A stretch of 38,445 nt of DNA. Origin: Paracoccaceae bacterium. GTDB taxonomy: Bacteria > Pseudomonadota > Alphaproteobacteria > Rhodobacterales > Rhodobacteraceae. The DNA is taken from NCBI GenBank assembly GCA_015487165.1, contig WFQE01000074.1:1-38445 (forward strand). Reading direction: 5' to 3'. This document shows positions 24,386 to 33,467 of this stretch, piece after piece. A model generated the notes under the pieces. It was not told the DNA's origin. It made no database searches and was given only the letters and a program-made list of their open reading frames with translations. The translations under genes were made by a program, and so were the position numbers. How positions within the stretch are numbered: position 1 is the first letter of the stretch; each line of letters begins with the position of its first letter.

Positions 24386-25387
24386 ATGACACTCAAGGTT
24401 GCTATCAACGGTTTTGGCCGGATCGGTCGCTGCGCGGCGCGTCTTATCGTGGAATCCTACAAGGGCGAGATGGAGCTGGTTGCGCTCAACGCCTCGGGGG
24501 GCGCTGAAACGCTTGCGCATCTGATGAAATACGATTCGGTTCACGGCCGGTTCAACGGTGCGGTCGAGCCCGAGGGTGACAATCTGCGGATCAATGGCAG
24601 CACGGTGCGGGTGACCGCTGAACGTGACCCTGCGCAGCTGGACTGGGAAGGTGTCGATCTGGTGCTGGAATGCACGGGGGTGTTCAACTCGAAAGAAGCG
24701 GCGTCGGCGCATCTCGAGCGCGGCGCAAGCAGGGTGATCTGTTCGGCTCCGGCAAAGAATGCCGACAAGACCGTTGTTTACGGTGTGAACCATGACGTGA
24801 TTACCGCGCAAGATACGGTTCTTTCGGCTGCCAGCTGCACCACCAACTGCCTCGCCCCCGTCGCCAAGGCCCTGCACGATGCCATCGGTATCGAAAAGGG
24901 CTTCATGACGACGATCCATGCCTATACCGGCGACCAGCCCACGCTGGACCGTCGCCACAAGGATCCGTATCGCGGGCGTGCTGCCGCGATGTCGATGATC
25001 CCGACCACGACCGGTGCCGCCAAGGCGGTGGGCCTTGTCCTGCCCGAGCTGAACGGCAAGCTGGACGGTGCCGCGATCCGCGTGCCCACGCCAAATGTTT
25101 CCTGTGTCGATCTGACTTTCACGCCTTCGCGCAAGACCACGATCGAAGAGGTCAACGCCGCCGCACAGGCTGCGGCACAGGGCATTCTGAACGGCGTTCT
25201 TGCCTATGACGAAGACCCCACCGTCAGCACCGATTACAACCACACGACAGTGGCCTCGACCTTTGCCGCGCCGCAGACGCGCATTCTGGATGGCGATCTG
25301 GTGCGGGTGCTCAGCTGGTATGACAATGAATGGGGCTTTACCAACCAGATGCTGAAAACCGCGCTGGTCGCGGGGGGGACGATCTGA
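24386..25387 (+). CDS. gap: glyceraldehyde-3-phosphate dehydrogenase, probably NADP-accepting
   Basis: A 333-residue GAPDH with Rossmann start INGFGRIGRCAARL and catalytic ASCTTNCLAPV. Two places that set coenzyme choice differ from NAD-specific enzymes. After the second strand it reads LNASGGAETLAHL, so the aspartate that usually follows Asn and repels NADP is Ala36. In the loop usually written LDLPHKD it reads LDRRHKD, two arginines in place of Leu-Pro. Both changes favour NADP(H), as expected of a Calvin-cycle enzyme, but the coenzyme must be measured. It overlaps pgk by one base (TGATG). Confidence 0.95.
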   Translation: MTLKVAINGFGRIGRCAARLIVESYKGEMELVALNASGGAETLAHLMKYDSVHGRFNGAVEPEGDNLRINGSTVRVTAERDPAQLDWEGVDLVLECTGVFNSKEAASAHLERGASRVICSAPAKNADKTVVYGVNHDVITAQDTVLSAASCTTNCLAPVAKALHDAIGIEKGFMTTIHAYTGDQPTLDRRHKDPYRGRAAAMSMIPTTTGAAKAVGLVLPELNGKLDGAAIRVPTPNVSCVDLTFTPSRKTTIEEVNAAAQAAAQGILNGVLAYDEDPTVSTDYNHTTVASTFAAPQTRILDGDLVRVLSWYDNEWGFTNQMLKTALVAGGTI

Positions 25388-26589
25388 TGACCATTCACTC
25401 GATCACAGAGGTGAATGTTCGGGGCAAGCGCCTGGTGATCAGGGCCGACCTGAACGCGCCCACGAAAGATGGCAAGGTGACCGATGCCACCCGCATCACC
25501 CGCTTTGCCGAAGGGCTGAAGCCGCTTCTCGACGCTGGCGCCCGCGCCGTGGTGCTGTCGCATTTCGGCCGCCCCAAGGGGCAGGTCGTGCCAGAGATGT
25601 CACTGGCACCCATCGCGCCCGAACTTGCCAAGGCGCTGGGTGTTGATGTGACATTCGTCGATGACTGCATCGGTGAAAAGGCCGAACAGACAGCGGCGGC
25701 GCTGCAGGACGGGCAGGTCATGCTATGTGAAAACCTGCGCTTTCACCCGGAAGAAGAGGCCAATGATATGGGTTTCGCCGCCCAGCTTGCCCGCCTTGGC
25801 GACCTCTACGTCAATGACGCCTTTTCCTGCGCCCATCGCGCGCATGCCTCGACTTCGGCGATTGCCTCGATCCTGCCGGCCTATAGCGGCCCCCTGATGG
25901 ACGAGGAGATCACCGCCCTGACCAACGCGCTGGAAAACCCGCAACGCCCGGCTGTCGCGGTTGTCGGCGGGGCCAAGGTTTCAAGCAAGATCGCGGTTCT
26001 CAAGAACCTGGTGAACAAGGTCGATCACGTCATCATCGGCGGCGGCATGGCCAATACGTTTTTCTTTGCCGACGGCCATAATATCGGCAAGTCGCTGTGC
26101 GAAGAAGACCAGGTCGAAACCGTGCGCGAGATCCAGGCGCTGGCCCAAAAGGCCGGCTGCGAACTGGTTCTGCCGATCGATATCGTTTATGCCTTCAAGT
26201 TCGCCGACAACGCCCGCAGCTTTATCGCCGATGTGGACCAGTGCCCCGATGACGGAATCATCCTTGATGCCGGCCCGAAATCGGTGGTCCGTTTCCGCAG
26301 CGTGCTGGCCGGTGCGCATACGATCCTGTGGAACGGCCCGCTTGGCGCCTTCGAGATGCGCCCCTTCGAGCAGGCAACCAAGCAGGTCGCCCTTGAGGCC
26401 GCCGAGCTGACCCGCAGCGGGTTGGCAATTTCGGTTGCCGGTGGTGGCGACACGGTGGCAGCATTGAACATGGCCGGTGTGGCCGAGGATTTCACCTATG
26501 TCTCGTCCGCTGGCGGGGCTTTTCTTGAATGGCTTGAGGGCAAGGAATTGCCGGGACTCGCGGCGCTCGATCGCGAACAGGCGGCATAA
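25387..26589 (+). CDS. pgk: phosphoglycerate kinase
   Basis: Starting at ATG 25387 the protein has 400 residues: N-domain with VIRADLNAP and HFGRPKG, C-domain with the nucleotide-binding [12 protein letters not shown] and [10 protein letters not shown], and the hinge [10 protein letters not shown]. It phosphorylates 3-phosphoglycerate, the product of RubisCO, and feeds the neighbouring GAPDH. The TGATG overlap with gap implies coupled translation; cbbA follows after 14 bases with GGGAGAACAGG as ribosome site. Length and motifs are normal. Confidence 0.97.
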   Translation: MTIHSITEVNVRGKRLVIRADLNAPTKDGKVTDATRITRFAEGLKPLLDAGARAVVLSHFGRPKGQVVPEMSLAPIAPELAKALGVDVTFVDDCIGEKAEQTAAALQDGQVMLCENLRFHPEEEANDMGFAAQLARLGDLYVNDAFSCAHRAHASTSAIASILPAYSGPLMDEEITALTNALENPQRPAVAVVGGAKVSSKIAVLKNLVNKVDHVIIGGGMANTFFFADGHNIGKSLCEEDQVETVREIQALAQKAGCELVLPIDIVYAFKFADNARSFIADVDQCPDDGIILDAGPKSVVRFRSVLAGAHTILWNGPLGAFEMRPFEQATKQVALEAAELTRSGLAISVAGGGDTVAALNMAGVAEDFTYVSSAGGAFLEWLEGKELPGLAALDREQAA

Positions 26590-26603
26590 GGGAGAACAGG
26601 AAA

Positions 26604-27653
26604 ATGGCACTGATTACGCTGAGACAACTTCTCGATCACGCAGCCGAAAACGGCTATGGCGTGCCCGCGTTCAACATCAACAACATGGAACAGGGCCTTG
26701 CCATCATGAAGGCTGCGGCCAAGGCCGATGCGCCGGTCATCTTGCAGGCCAGCCGCGGCGCGCGTTCCTATGCGGGCGACATCATGCTGCGCCACATGGT
26801 GCAGGCCCTGGCCGAGATGTATCCGCAGATCCCGGTGGTCATGCATCAGGACCACGGCAACAACGAACAGACTTGCCTTTCGGCGATTCGTCACGGATTC
26901 ACCAGCGTGATGATGGATGGCTCGCTCGAGGCCGACATGAAGACGCCGTCATCCTATGAATACAATGTCGAGATCACCGAGCGCGTTGCCCGCATGGCCC
27001 ATTGGGTCGGTGCCAGCGTCGAGGGCGAGCTGGGCGTACTGGGTAGCCTGGAAACCGGCGAGGCCGCCAAAGAGGACGGTTCTGGCGCCGAGGGCAAGCT
27101 GAGCAAGGAAGATCTGCTGACCGATCCCGATCAGGCCAAGGATTTCGTCGAAAAGACCAAGGTTGACGCGCTGGCCATCGCCTGCGGCACCAGCCACGGC
27201 GCCTACAAGTTCAGCCGCAAGCCCACCGGCGACATTCTGGCCATCAGCCAGATCGAGGCGATCCACGCCAAGATCCCGCATGTGCATCTGGTGATGCACG
27301 GTTCCAGCTCGGTGCCGCAATATCTGCAGGATCTGATCAACGAATTCGGTGGTGACATGCCGCAGACCTATGGCGTGCCCGTCGAGGAAATCGAGCGCGG
27401 CATCAAGTCGGGCGTGCGCAAGGTGAATATCGACACCGATTGCCGCATGGCCATGACCGGCCAGTTCCGCAAGGTGGCGCAGGAAAACCCCGCGCAGTTC
27501 GACCCGCGCAAATTCATGATTCCCGCGATGGACGAGATGGAGAAACTCTGCCTCGACCGCTTCGAGCGTTTCGGCACCGCCGGAAATGCCTCGAAAATCA
27601 AGGTCATCGATATCGATGACATGGCCAAGCGTTACGCAGACGGAACGCTGTAG
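26604..27653 (+). CDS. cbbA: class II fructose-bisphosphate aldolase
   Basis: A 349-residue zinc-dependent aldolase. Visible are [17 protein letters not shown], the zinc/catalytic block [29 protein letters not shown] and the [17 protein letters not shown] active-site strand. It condenses triose phosphates to fructose-1,6-bisphosphate, and in autotrophs also makes sedoheptulose-1,7-bisphosphate. The enzyme belongs to the Calvin-cycle subtype of about 350 residues. A long hairpin follows the stop, separating it from cbbM. Confidence 0.96.
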   Translation: MALITLRQLLDHAAENGYGVPAFNINNMEQGLAIMKAAAKADAPVILQASRGARSYAGDIMLRHMVQALAEMYPQIPVVMHQDHGNNEQTCLSAIRHGFTSVMMDGSLEADMKTPSSYEYNVEITERVARMAHWVGASVEGELGVLGSLETGEAAKEDGSGAEGKLSKEDLLTDPDQAKDFVEKTKVDALAIACGTSHGAYKFSRKPTGDILAISQIEAIHAKIPHVHLVMHGSSSVPQYLQDLINEFGGDMPQTYGVPVEEIERGIKSGVRKVNIDTDCRMAMTGQFRKVAQENPAQFDPRKFMIPAMDEMEKLCLDRFERFGTAGNASKIKVIDIDDMAKRYADGTL

Positions 27654-27662
27654 ACGAAAAAG

Positions 27663-27702
27663 GAAACGGCGCTTGCCCCTTCCACAGACCAAGCGCCGTT
27701 TC
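27663..27702 (+). promoter_or_regulatory. 13-bp perfect hairpin between cbbA and cbbM
   Basis: GAAACGGCGCTTG (27663-27675) and CAAGCGCCGTTTC (27690-27702) pair without mismatch around a 14-base loop. Only a weak A-rich stretch follows, no T-run. It could partly terminate or, by shielding the message, allow cbbM to be expressed at a different level from the upstream genes. The cbbM ribosome site AAGGAGAG comes 16 bases later. Confidence 0.65.
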
Positions 27703-27731
27703 ACTGAAAACCAACCCAAGGAGAGACCCCC

Positions 27732-29120
27732 ATGGACCAGTCAGACCGTTATGCCGATCTGAGCCTGAATGAAGCCGATCTGATCGCCGGTGGCAAGCAC
27801 GTTCTTGTCGCATACATCATGAAACCGAAGCCCGGTTTCGGAAATTACCTGCAAACAGCCGCACATTTCGCCGCCGAAAGCTCGACCGGCACCAATGTTG
27901 CCGTATCCACCACCGATGATTTCACCCGTGGCGTTGATGCCATCGTCTATGAGATCGACGAGGAAAAGGAGATCATGAAGATCGCCTATCCCGTTGATCT
28001 GTTTGACCGCAACATCATCGACGGCCGTGCAATGATCGCGTCGTTCCTGACCCTGACCATCGGCAATAACCAGGGCATGGGCGATGTGGAATACGCCAAG
28101 ATGCATGACTTCTGGGTGCCGCCCGCGTATCAGCGCCTGTTCGACGGGCCTTCGTCCACGATTTCCGATCTGTGGCGTGTGCTGGGCCGCCCTTATCAGA
28201 ATGGTGGTTTCATCGTCGGCACCATCATCAAGCCCAAGCTGGGCCTGCGCCCCAAGCCCTTTGCAGATGCCTGCTATGATTTCTGGCTGGGTGGCGATTT
28301 CATCAAGAATGACGAACCGCAGGGCAACCAGGTCTTTGCCCCGCTCAAGGAAACCATCCGCCTTGTTGCCGATGCCATGAAGCGCGCGCAGGACGAAACC
28401 GGCGAGGCCAAGCTGTTTTCGGCAAACATCACTGCCGACGACCATCACGAGATGGTTGCACGCGGCGAGTTCATCCTTGAAACCTTTGGCGAGAACGCTG
28501 ACCACGTTGCCTTTCTGGTTGATGGCTATGTTGCCGGCCCGGCGGCGATCACCACTGCGCGCCGCACCTTCCCGCGCCAGTACCTGCACTATCACCGCGC
28601 GGGCCACGGTGCCGTGACCTCGCCCCAGACGCAGCGCGGCTACACCGCCTTTGTGCTGGCCAAGATGGCCCGCCTGCAAGGCGCCAGCGGTATCCATGTG
28701 GGCACCATGGGCTATGGCAAGATGGAGGGCGAGCCCGCCGACAAGATGATCGCCCACATGATCACCGAAGACAGCGCGGACGGCCCGTTCTATCACCAGG
28801 AATGGTATGGCATGAACCCGACCACGCCGATCATCTCGGGCGGCATGAATGCGTTGCGGATGCCGGGCTTTTTCCAGAACCTCGGCCATTCCAACCTGAT
28901 CCTGACGGCCGGCGGCGGCAGCTTTGGCCATATCGACGGCGCGGCCGCGGGCGCGACCAGCCTGCGCCAGGCCGAACAGTGCTGGAAGGAAGGCGCGGAT
29001 CCGATCGAGTTCGCCAAGGAACACAAGGAATTCGCCCGCGCGTTCGAAAGCTTCCCGGGTGATGCCGACAAGCTGTATCCCGGCTGGCGCGAGGCGCTGC
29101 GGATCAACTCGGCCGCCTGA
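27732..29120 (+). CDS. cbbM: ribulose-1,5-bisphosphate carboxylase/oxygenase, form II
   Basis: The 462-residue product is a form II RubisCO. It starts [20 protein letters not shown] as form II enzymes do and has the signature GGDFIKNDE, where K192 is carbamylated and D194/E195 bind magnesium, plus catalytic K167 in TIIKPKLGL. Numbering is one ahead of the Rhodospirillum rubrum enzyme. No small subunit gene and no cbbQ/cbbO activase genes are seen. Form II suits high CO2 and low oxygen, such as sediment or symbiotic settings. The gene is flanked on each side by a strong hairpin. Confidence 0.98.
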   Translation: MDQSDRYADLSLNEADLIAGGKHVLVAYIMKPKPGFGNYLQTAAHFAAESSTGTNVAVSTTDDFTRGVDAIVYEIDEEKEIMKIAYPVDLFDRNIIDGRAMIASFLTLTIGNNQGMGDVEYAKMHDFWVPPAYQRLFDGPSSTISDLWRVLGRPYQNGGFIVGTIIKPKLGLRPKPFADACYDFWLGGDFIKNDEPQGNQVFAPLKETIRLVADAMKRAQDETGEAKLFSANITADDHHEMVARGEFILETFGENADHVAFLVDGYVAGPAAITTARRTFPRQYLHYHRAGHGAVTSPQTQRGYTAFVLAKMARLQGASGIHVGTMGYGKMEGEPADKMIAHMITEDSADGPFYHQEWYGMNPTTPIISGGMNALRMPGFFQNLGHSNLILTAGGGSFGHIDGAAAGATSLRQAEQCWKEGADPIEFAKEHKEFARAFESFPGDADKLYPGWREALRINSAA

Positions 29121-29131
29121 TTACGACGAAC

Positions 29132-29155
29132 GGGGTGGGCAGAGATGCCCGCCCC
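29132..29155 (+). promoter_or_regulatory. hairpin between cbbM and rpe
   Basis: GGGGTGGGC (29132-29140) pairs with GCCCGCCCC (29147-29155), 9 bp with one G-U pair and loop AGAGAT, starting 11 bases after the cbbM stop. No T-run. With the hairpin before cbbM it brackets the RubisCO cistron. Confidence 0.55.
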
Positions 29156-29182
29156 ATCCCGATACCCCTGAAGGAGGCCATC

Positions 29183-29878
29183 ATGGCATTCGACCGTTCC
29201 GTAAAGATCGCACCATCCATCCTGTCAGCCGATTTCGCCAATTTCGGCGCCGAGATCCGCGCGATCGAGGACCAGGGCGCCGACTGGGTGCATGTGGATG
29301 TCATGGACGGGCATTTCGTCCCCAACCTGACCTTTGGCCCTCCGGCGGTTGCCGCTTTTCGCCCGCATGTCAAAACCTTCATGGACGTGCATCTGATGAT
29401 CGCACCCGTCGATCCCTATATCGAGGCCTATGCCAAGGCAGGCGCCGACATGATCACGGCCCATCTCGAGGCCGGCCCCCATATCCATCGCACAATTCAG
29501 GCGATCAAGGCCCAGGGCGTCAAGGCCGGTGTCAGCCTTAACCCTGGCACCCCGGCCGAGGCCATCGAATACCTTCTGGACATGGTGGACATGGTTCTGG
29601 TGATGACCGTCAACCCCGGCTTTGGCGGACAGAAATTCATTCACTCGGGCATTGAGAAGACCCGCAAGATCCGCCAGATGATCGGCGATCGGCCGATCCA
29701 CATCCAGATCGACGGCGGCGTGACCCCGGAAACCGCCCCGCTGGTCGTCGAGGCCGGGGCCGATGTTCTGGTCGCCGGTTCGGCCGTGTTCAAGGGGGGC
29801 TCGGTCGACAACCCGCAGGTTTACGGCGAAAACATCCGCGCCATCCGTGCGGCCGCCGAAGCCGCGCGCACGGGCTGA
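29183..29878 (+). CDS. rpe: ribulose-phosphate 3-epimerase
   Basis: I start at ATG 29183, where AAGGAGG stands 8 bases upstream; the longer frame reads through the hairpin. The 231-residue TIM barrel has [14 protein letters not shown], the metal/catalytic [31 protein letters not shown] and [10 protein letters not shown]. It interconverts xylulose- and ribulose-5-phosphate for phosphoribulokinase. cbbY follows after only three bases. Confidence 0.97.
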   Translation: MAFDRSVKIAPSILSADFANFGAEIRAIEDQGADWVHVDVMDGHFVPNLTFGPPAVAAFRPHVKTFMDVHLMIAPVDPYIEAYAKAGADMITAHLEAGPHIHRTIQAIKAQGVKAGVSLNPGTPAEAIEYLLDMVDMVLVMTVNPGFGGQKFIHSGIEKTRKIRQMIGDRPIHIQIDGGVTPETAPLVVEAGADVLVAGSAVFKGGSVDNPQVYGENIRAIRAAAEAARTG

Positions 29879-29881
29879 ATC

Positions 29882-30580
29882 ATGACCCCGCGCGCGCTGA
29901 TATTCGACGTTGACGGCACCCTGGCCGAAACCGAAGAGGCCCATCGCCAGGCGTTCAACGATACCTTTGCCGAATTCGGACTCGATTGGCACTGGGGCCG
30001 CGACCTTTACCGCGAATTGCTCAAGACCACCGGCGGCAAGGAACGGATGCGCGCCTATGCCGCCAACCACCTGAAAATTGACCCGGCCGAAATTCCGGTG
30101 GTCGAGATCCACAAACGCAAGACCGCCCGCTATGGCGAGCTGATCGCCCAGGGCAACGTGCCTCTGCGCCCGGGCATATCCGAGCTGTTGCATGATGCCT
30201 CGCATCACGGGGTGCGGCTGGCGGTTGCCACGACGACCAACCTGCCCAATGTCGATGGCCTGATCCGCGCAACCCTTGGCGTACCCGCCGAAGAGCTGTT
30301 CGAGGTAATCGCCGCCGGCGACATGGTCAGAAACAAGAAACCCGCGCCCGATGTCTATGAACTGGCGCTGGATGGGCTGGGCCTGCCGGGTGCCGATTGT
30401 CTGGCGTTCGAGGATTCCCTCAACGGGCTGAATTCGGCGCAGGCGGCAGGTATCCCCTGCCTTGTCAGCCCCAGCGCCTATACCGATCGCGATGATTTCA
30501 GCGCGGCGGAATTCGTGATCGACAGTTTTGAACGGATCAGCCGAATCGATAAACTGAACACACTGCTTGTTCCTGCGTGA
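29882..30580 (+). CDS. cbbY: CbbY, xylulose-1,5-bisphosphate phosphatase (HAD family)
   Basis: A 232-residue HAD hydrolase with the nucleophile motif FDVDGTLAETEEAHRQAFN (Asp9 and Asp11) and a later FEDSLNGLNSAQAAGIPCLV motif. CbbY enzymes remove phosphate from xylulose-1,5-bisphosphate, a misfire product that blocks RubisCO. This is a repair function that matters here since no activase genes are nearby. It lies three bases after rpe. The sequence TLAETEEAHR is the CbbY form, unlike phosphoglycolate phosphatase. Confidence 0.94.
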   Translation: MTPRALIFDVDGTLAETEEAHRQAFNDTFAEFGLDWHWGRDLYRELLKTTGGKERMRAYAANHLKIDPAEIPVVEIHKRKTARYGELIAQGNVPLRPGISELLHDASHHGVRLAVATTTNLPNVDGLIRATLGVPAEELFEVIAAGDMVRNKKPAPDVYELALDGLGLPGADCLAFEDSLNGLNSAQAAGIPCLVSPSAYTDRDDFSAAEFVIDSFERISRIDKLNTLLVPA

Positions 30581-30598
30581 CCCTGAAAGGAGAACGAC

Positions 30599-31156
30599 AT
30601 GGCTGCCATTCCCCCGGTTTGCGATTTTGGCTGGAAAGCCCCCGATTTCACCCTGCCCGGCACCGACGGCAAGGTTTACACCCTGGATGACATTCGCGGC
30701 CCTAACGGCACGCTCATCATGTTCATCTGCAATCACTGCCCCTATGTTCTGGCGGTGCTCGATCGCATCATTCGCGATGCTCGCGACCTGCAGGCGCTGG
30801 GAATCGGCGTTGCGGCGATCAGTTCCAACGACGCGATCAGCTATCCGCAGGACAGTTTCGACAACATGAAGAAGATGGCCGAGGAACGCGGCTTTCCCTT
30901 CCCTTACCTTTATGATGAAAGCCAGGATGTGGCGCGCGCCTATGATGCGGTCTGCACCCCCGATTTCTTTGGCTTCAACGCCGCAGACGAGTTGCAATAT
31001 CGCGGGCGTCTGGATGAATCCCGCAAAGAGGCCGCGGCCCCCGATGTGCGTCGCGACCTTTTCGAGGCGATGAAGCAGGTTGCGGAAACCGGCCGTGGCC
31101 CGGCGGATCAGATCCCCTCGATGGGATGCTCGATAAAATGGAAGGACGCGCCATGA
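30599..31156 (+). CDS. thioredoxin-fold protein (AhpC/TSA-like) with CxxC motif
   Basis: A 185-residue cytoplasmic protein. The start APDFTLPGTDGKVYTLDDIR is a typical peroxiredoxin/thioredoxin-fold opening. A redox pair C44-N-H-C47 in FICNHCPYV sits at the thioredoxin position, and a third conserved-looking cysteine lies in SMGCSIKWK at the C-terminus. C8 and a cysteine in AVCTPDFFG are further candidates. It could be a thiol reductase or a thiol peroxidase. It is held in the cbb operon, 18 bases after cbbY (AAAGGAGAA site) and overlapping gph by four bases, which suggests redox protection or control of Calvin-cycle enzymes; this is inference only. Confidence 0.85.
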   Translation: MAAIPPVCDFGWKAPDFTLPGTDGKVYTLDDIRGPNGTLIMFICNHCPYVLAVLDRIIRDARDLQALGIGVAAISSNDAISYPQDSFDNMKKMAEERGFPFPYLYDESQDVARAYDAVCTPDFFGFNAADELQYRGRLDESRKEAAAPDVRRDLFEAMKQVAETGRGPADQIPSMGCSIKWKDAP

Positions 31157-31827
31157 AAAAGCCCGTCATATTCGATCTCGACGGCACGCTGGTGGATTCG
31201 GCGCCCGATATTCACGCGGCCACCAACGCCTTGCTGCGGGCAATGGGCTATCAGCCGCTGTCCCCTGAAAGCGTCCGTGGCTTTATCGGCAACGGTATCC
31301 CCAAGCTGGTGGAACGTGTGATGCGGGCCAGCGACATCGAATTCACCATCGCCCGCCACAAGGGGCTTTGCGACCAGTTCGAGGCCCTTTACGGCCAGCG
31401 CCCGGCCGTCAAGTCGGCGCTGTATCCGGGTGTGCGGGAGGCACTGGAAACATTGCGGGCGCAAGGCAGGCGTCTGGGAATCTGCACAAACAAGAATCTC
31501 GACCTGACCCTTCAGATCATCGAGGCGCTGGAAATCGCCCCCCTGTTCGACGCGGTGATCGGTGGCGACAGCCTTGACGTCAAGAAGCCCGACCCAGCCC
31601 CGTATTTCGAAACGCTCCGCCAGTTGGGGGTGGATGCTGCGATCTATGTGGGCGATTCAGAAATCGATGCGGCCACCGCCAAGGCCGCCAGGGCCCCCTT
31701 TGCCCTGTTCACCGAGGGCTATCGCAAGGCGGCGGTTGCCGCGATCCCCCATGATTTCGCGTTTTCCGACTATGGCCGGCTGGTCCCCATGATCGACGCG
31801 ATCGAACAGCAGGAAAGCGCGGCCTGA
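31153..31827 (+). CDS. gph: phosphoglycolate phosphatase
   Basis: The ATG at 31153 overlaps the stop of the preceding gene (ATGA); the in-frame start at 31126 lies inside that gene and is less likely. The 224-residue HAD protein has FDLDGTLVDSAPDIHAATNA (Asp8/Asp10), GNGIPKLVERV and YVGDSEIDAATAKAARAPF, the Gph/CbbZ pattern. It removes the 2-phosphoglycolate formed by RubisCO oxygenation, so it is the photorespiration-entry enzyme and ends the operon. A GC hairpin follows. Confidence 0.94.
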   Translation: MKKPVIFDLDGTLVDSAPDIHAATNALLRAMGYQPLSPESVRGFIGNGIPKLVERVMRASDIEFTIARHKGLCDQFEALYGQRPAVKSALYPGVREALETLRAQGRRLGICTNKNLDLTLQIIEALEIAPLFDAVIGGDSLDVKKPDPAPYFETLRQLGVDAAIYVGDSEIDAATAKAARAPFALFTEGYRKAAVAAIPHDFAFSDYGRLVPMIDAIEQQESAA

Positions 31828-31831
31828 AAAT

Positions 31832-31847
31832 CGGGGGCCAGCCCCCG
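31832..31847 (+). terminator. terminator-like hairpin after the cbb operon
   Basis: CGGGGGC (31832-31838) and GCCCCCG (31841-31847) form a tight all-GC inverted repeat directly after gph, followed by C-rich sequence and the repeat listed next. There is no classic T-run; I take it as the 3' end signal of the cbb operon in this lineage. Confidence 0.55.
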
Positions 31848-31855
31848 CACCCCCG

Positions 31856-31877
31856 GCGTATTTGTGCAAAGAAGAAA
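31856..31877 (+). repeat. intergenic repeat, copy 1 (GTATTT..TGCAAAGAAGAA element)
   Basis: This 22-base element matches the minus-strand copy at 33468-33489 in 19 of 22 positions. It sits downstream of gph in the sense direction. I remember similar hairpin-plus-GTATTT elements after many genes in Rhodobacterales genomes, which supports the assignment of the host. Confidence 0.6.
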
Positions 31878-31878
31878 A

Positions 31879-32604
31879 TCAGACGCCGAACACCTGATGC
31901 GCGAAGGCGGGGTAGGGGTCGGCGATTTCCTGCGCAATGGGGCCGCGCAGAAGGGCCAGTGTCGGGGCATCGGGCAGCGGCGTCTCAACGATGTTGTCGG
32001 CAAGATCGAATGCAAAGCCGGTGTTCTCGTGCACTTCATCAAGGCTGTGGCCCGGATGGATCGAGGTCAGGCGAAAGTGCGCCTTTTTGCGGTCGAACAT
32101 GAACACGCAGCGCCCCGTAACCAGCGCATAAGGCCCGCCGGGGCGGTGGATTTCCGGCGGGCTGGTGCCCGGCGCGCTGATGAAATCCACCTGATCGACA
32201 AGCGTGCGGCGGGTGTGTTCCTCGCGAAACAGGATCACGCGCGGCACCAGATAATACAGCATGGCCGAGCCGAACGACCCCGACCAGCGCACATGGTGGC
32301 GGGGATAATCCCCGATGCCGACAAGGTTGATATTGGCATGTCCGTCGATCTGACCTCCCGACAGAAAGAACGCCCCGATACGCCCCTGCGCGGCGCGGTC
32401 GAACAGCTCTCCCGCGCCGTCATTGAGGGTTTGCAGGTTGCGGCTGTTCAGCACGGTGACCTGCGTCTTGCCCTCTGACAGGCTGCGTTGCAGCAGCGCG
32501 GCCGAGCCGGGGATGGGTGAGGAAACGCCCACGGCAACATGGTCGATGCCCTCAAGCATGCGGGCGATGGTGAAGATCAGCAATTCCTGGGGCTTGCAGT
32601 CCAT
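31879..32604 (-). CDS. CoA-transferase-fold protein, beta subunit (family I, IpdB/GctB-like)
   Basis: A 241-residue protein of the family I CoA-transferase beta type, with VAVGVSSPIPGSAALLQRSL as glycine/proline loop and GGQIDGHANINLVGIGDYP further on. Where glutaconate CoA-transferase has its catalytic Glu (VESG) this protein reads VLNSRN (residues 51-56), so the usual acyl-CoA transfer glutamate seems missing. Ring-opening hydrolases such as IpdAB share the fold and lack it. Substrate unknown. Its ATG follows immediately on the stop of the alpha gene, and both subunits must form one enzyme. Confidence 0.85.
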   Translation of the reverse strand: MDCKPQELLIFTIARMLEGIDHVAVGVSSPIPGSAALLQRSLSEGKTQVTVLNSRNLQTLNDGAGELFDRAAQGRIGAFFLSGGQIDGHANINLVGIGDYPRHHVRWSGSFGSAMLYYLVPRVILFREEHTRRTLVDQVDFISAPGTSPPEIHRPGGPYALVTGRCVFMFDRKKAHFRLTSIHPGHSLDEVHENTGFAFDLADNIVETPLPDAPTLALLRGPIAQEIADPYPAFAHQVFGV

Positions 32605-33417
32605 CTATACAGTCACTCGTTTTTGCGTCCGGGCCAGCCAGCCGGCAAAGCTTTCCGCATCCCGCGAGGCGGCGGCATATCGCGCCAGTTCCTCGTTATC
32701 GGGGTCATGGCAGCCTTGCAGCCCCAAAGGCCAGCTGCCCGCCCGTGCATGTGCAATGGCGGTTATGTATAGCGCCGGGATGGTTGCCGGCGCTCGCAGT
32801 TCATCGCGCATCAAGTCGGTATCGGTGATTTCCTCGACCGTCACGAATGTCTGGCGGGCGGCATGTGCCATGGTCATCAGCTCGCGCATGTTGCCGATCC
32901 AGACATTGCCGTGCCGGTCGGCAAGCGGGGCGTGGAACAGGGCGATGTCGGGGGTGATTGCGGGCAGTAGAACGATAGGGTCAGGGTCGTCGGACATGGG
33001 GTTGTCGATCACCTTGTAGTCGGGGCGGTGTTTCAACAAGTCCGATCCGATCAGCCCGCGCATAGGCATGAAGGGAATGCCCTTTTCTCCCGCCTGCAGT
33101 CCCGAGACCAGTGCGGGGCAGGTGCTGTCGCGCAGGGTGATGCTGCCTGCCTTGACCGTCTCGACAAAACGCCCCGCCTGGCCGTGTTCGTCCAGTGTCA
33201 CGCCTGCACATTCCATCACGGAAACGCAACCCGCGCCGATCAGCATGTCGGCCTGTATGCCGCTGGTCGGGATGGCAATCAGATGCAGATTTCGCGCCTT
33301 GCGATCGATCAGGGCGCACGTTGCGGCCAGCGCGACCCCGCTGCGCGACGGTGGTATCGCCACCTTGGCGCCATCGGGTATCCGGTTGGCAAGTTCCCTG
33401 ACGGAAATCTCGGGCAT
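32605..33417 (-). CDS. CoA-transferase-fold protein, alpha subunit (family I, IpdA/GctA-like)
   Basis: A 270-residue partner of the gene after it, with IPDGAKVAIPPSRSGVALAA near the start and AGEKGIPFMPMRGLIGSDLL near residues 128-147, typical of family I alpha chains. GGAGGAA lies just before the ATG. The gene pair stands alone: no thiolase, ligase or regulator is next to it. It runs towards the cbb operon and is bracketed by the two copies of the intergenic repeat. I cannot name the substrate; a steroid- or aromatic-ring degradation product is possible by family only. Confidence 0.85.
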   Translation of the reverse strand: MPEISVRELANRIPDGAKVAIPPSRSGVALAATCALIDRKARNLHLIAIPTSGIQADMLIGAGCVSVMECAGVTLDEHGQAGRFVETVKAGSITLRDSTCPALVSGLQAGEKGIPFMPMRGLIGSDLLKHRPDYKVIDNPMSDDPDPIVLLPAITPDIALFHAPLADRHGNVWIGNMRELMTMAHAARQTFVTVEEITDTDLMRDELRAPATIPALYITAIAHARAGSWPLGLQGCHDPDNEELARYAAASRDAESFAGWLARTQKRVTV

Positions 33418-33467
33418 TCATTTCCTCCGGCCGAAACTATCTGTCAGCCGGGGAAAAATGCCAAGGG

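Noticed and set aside
23327-25243. Long minus-strand open frame (638 codons) opposite transketolase and gap
   Set aside because: It mirrors strongly supported genes on the plus strand, its translation is Arg/His/Gly-rich without any known fold, and long antisense frames are common in GC-rich DNA.
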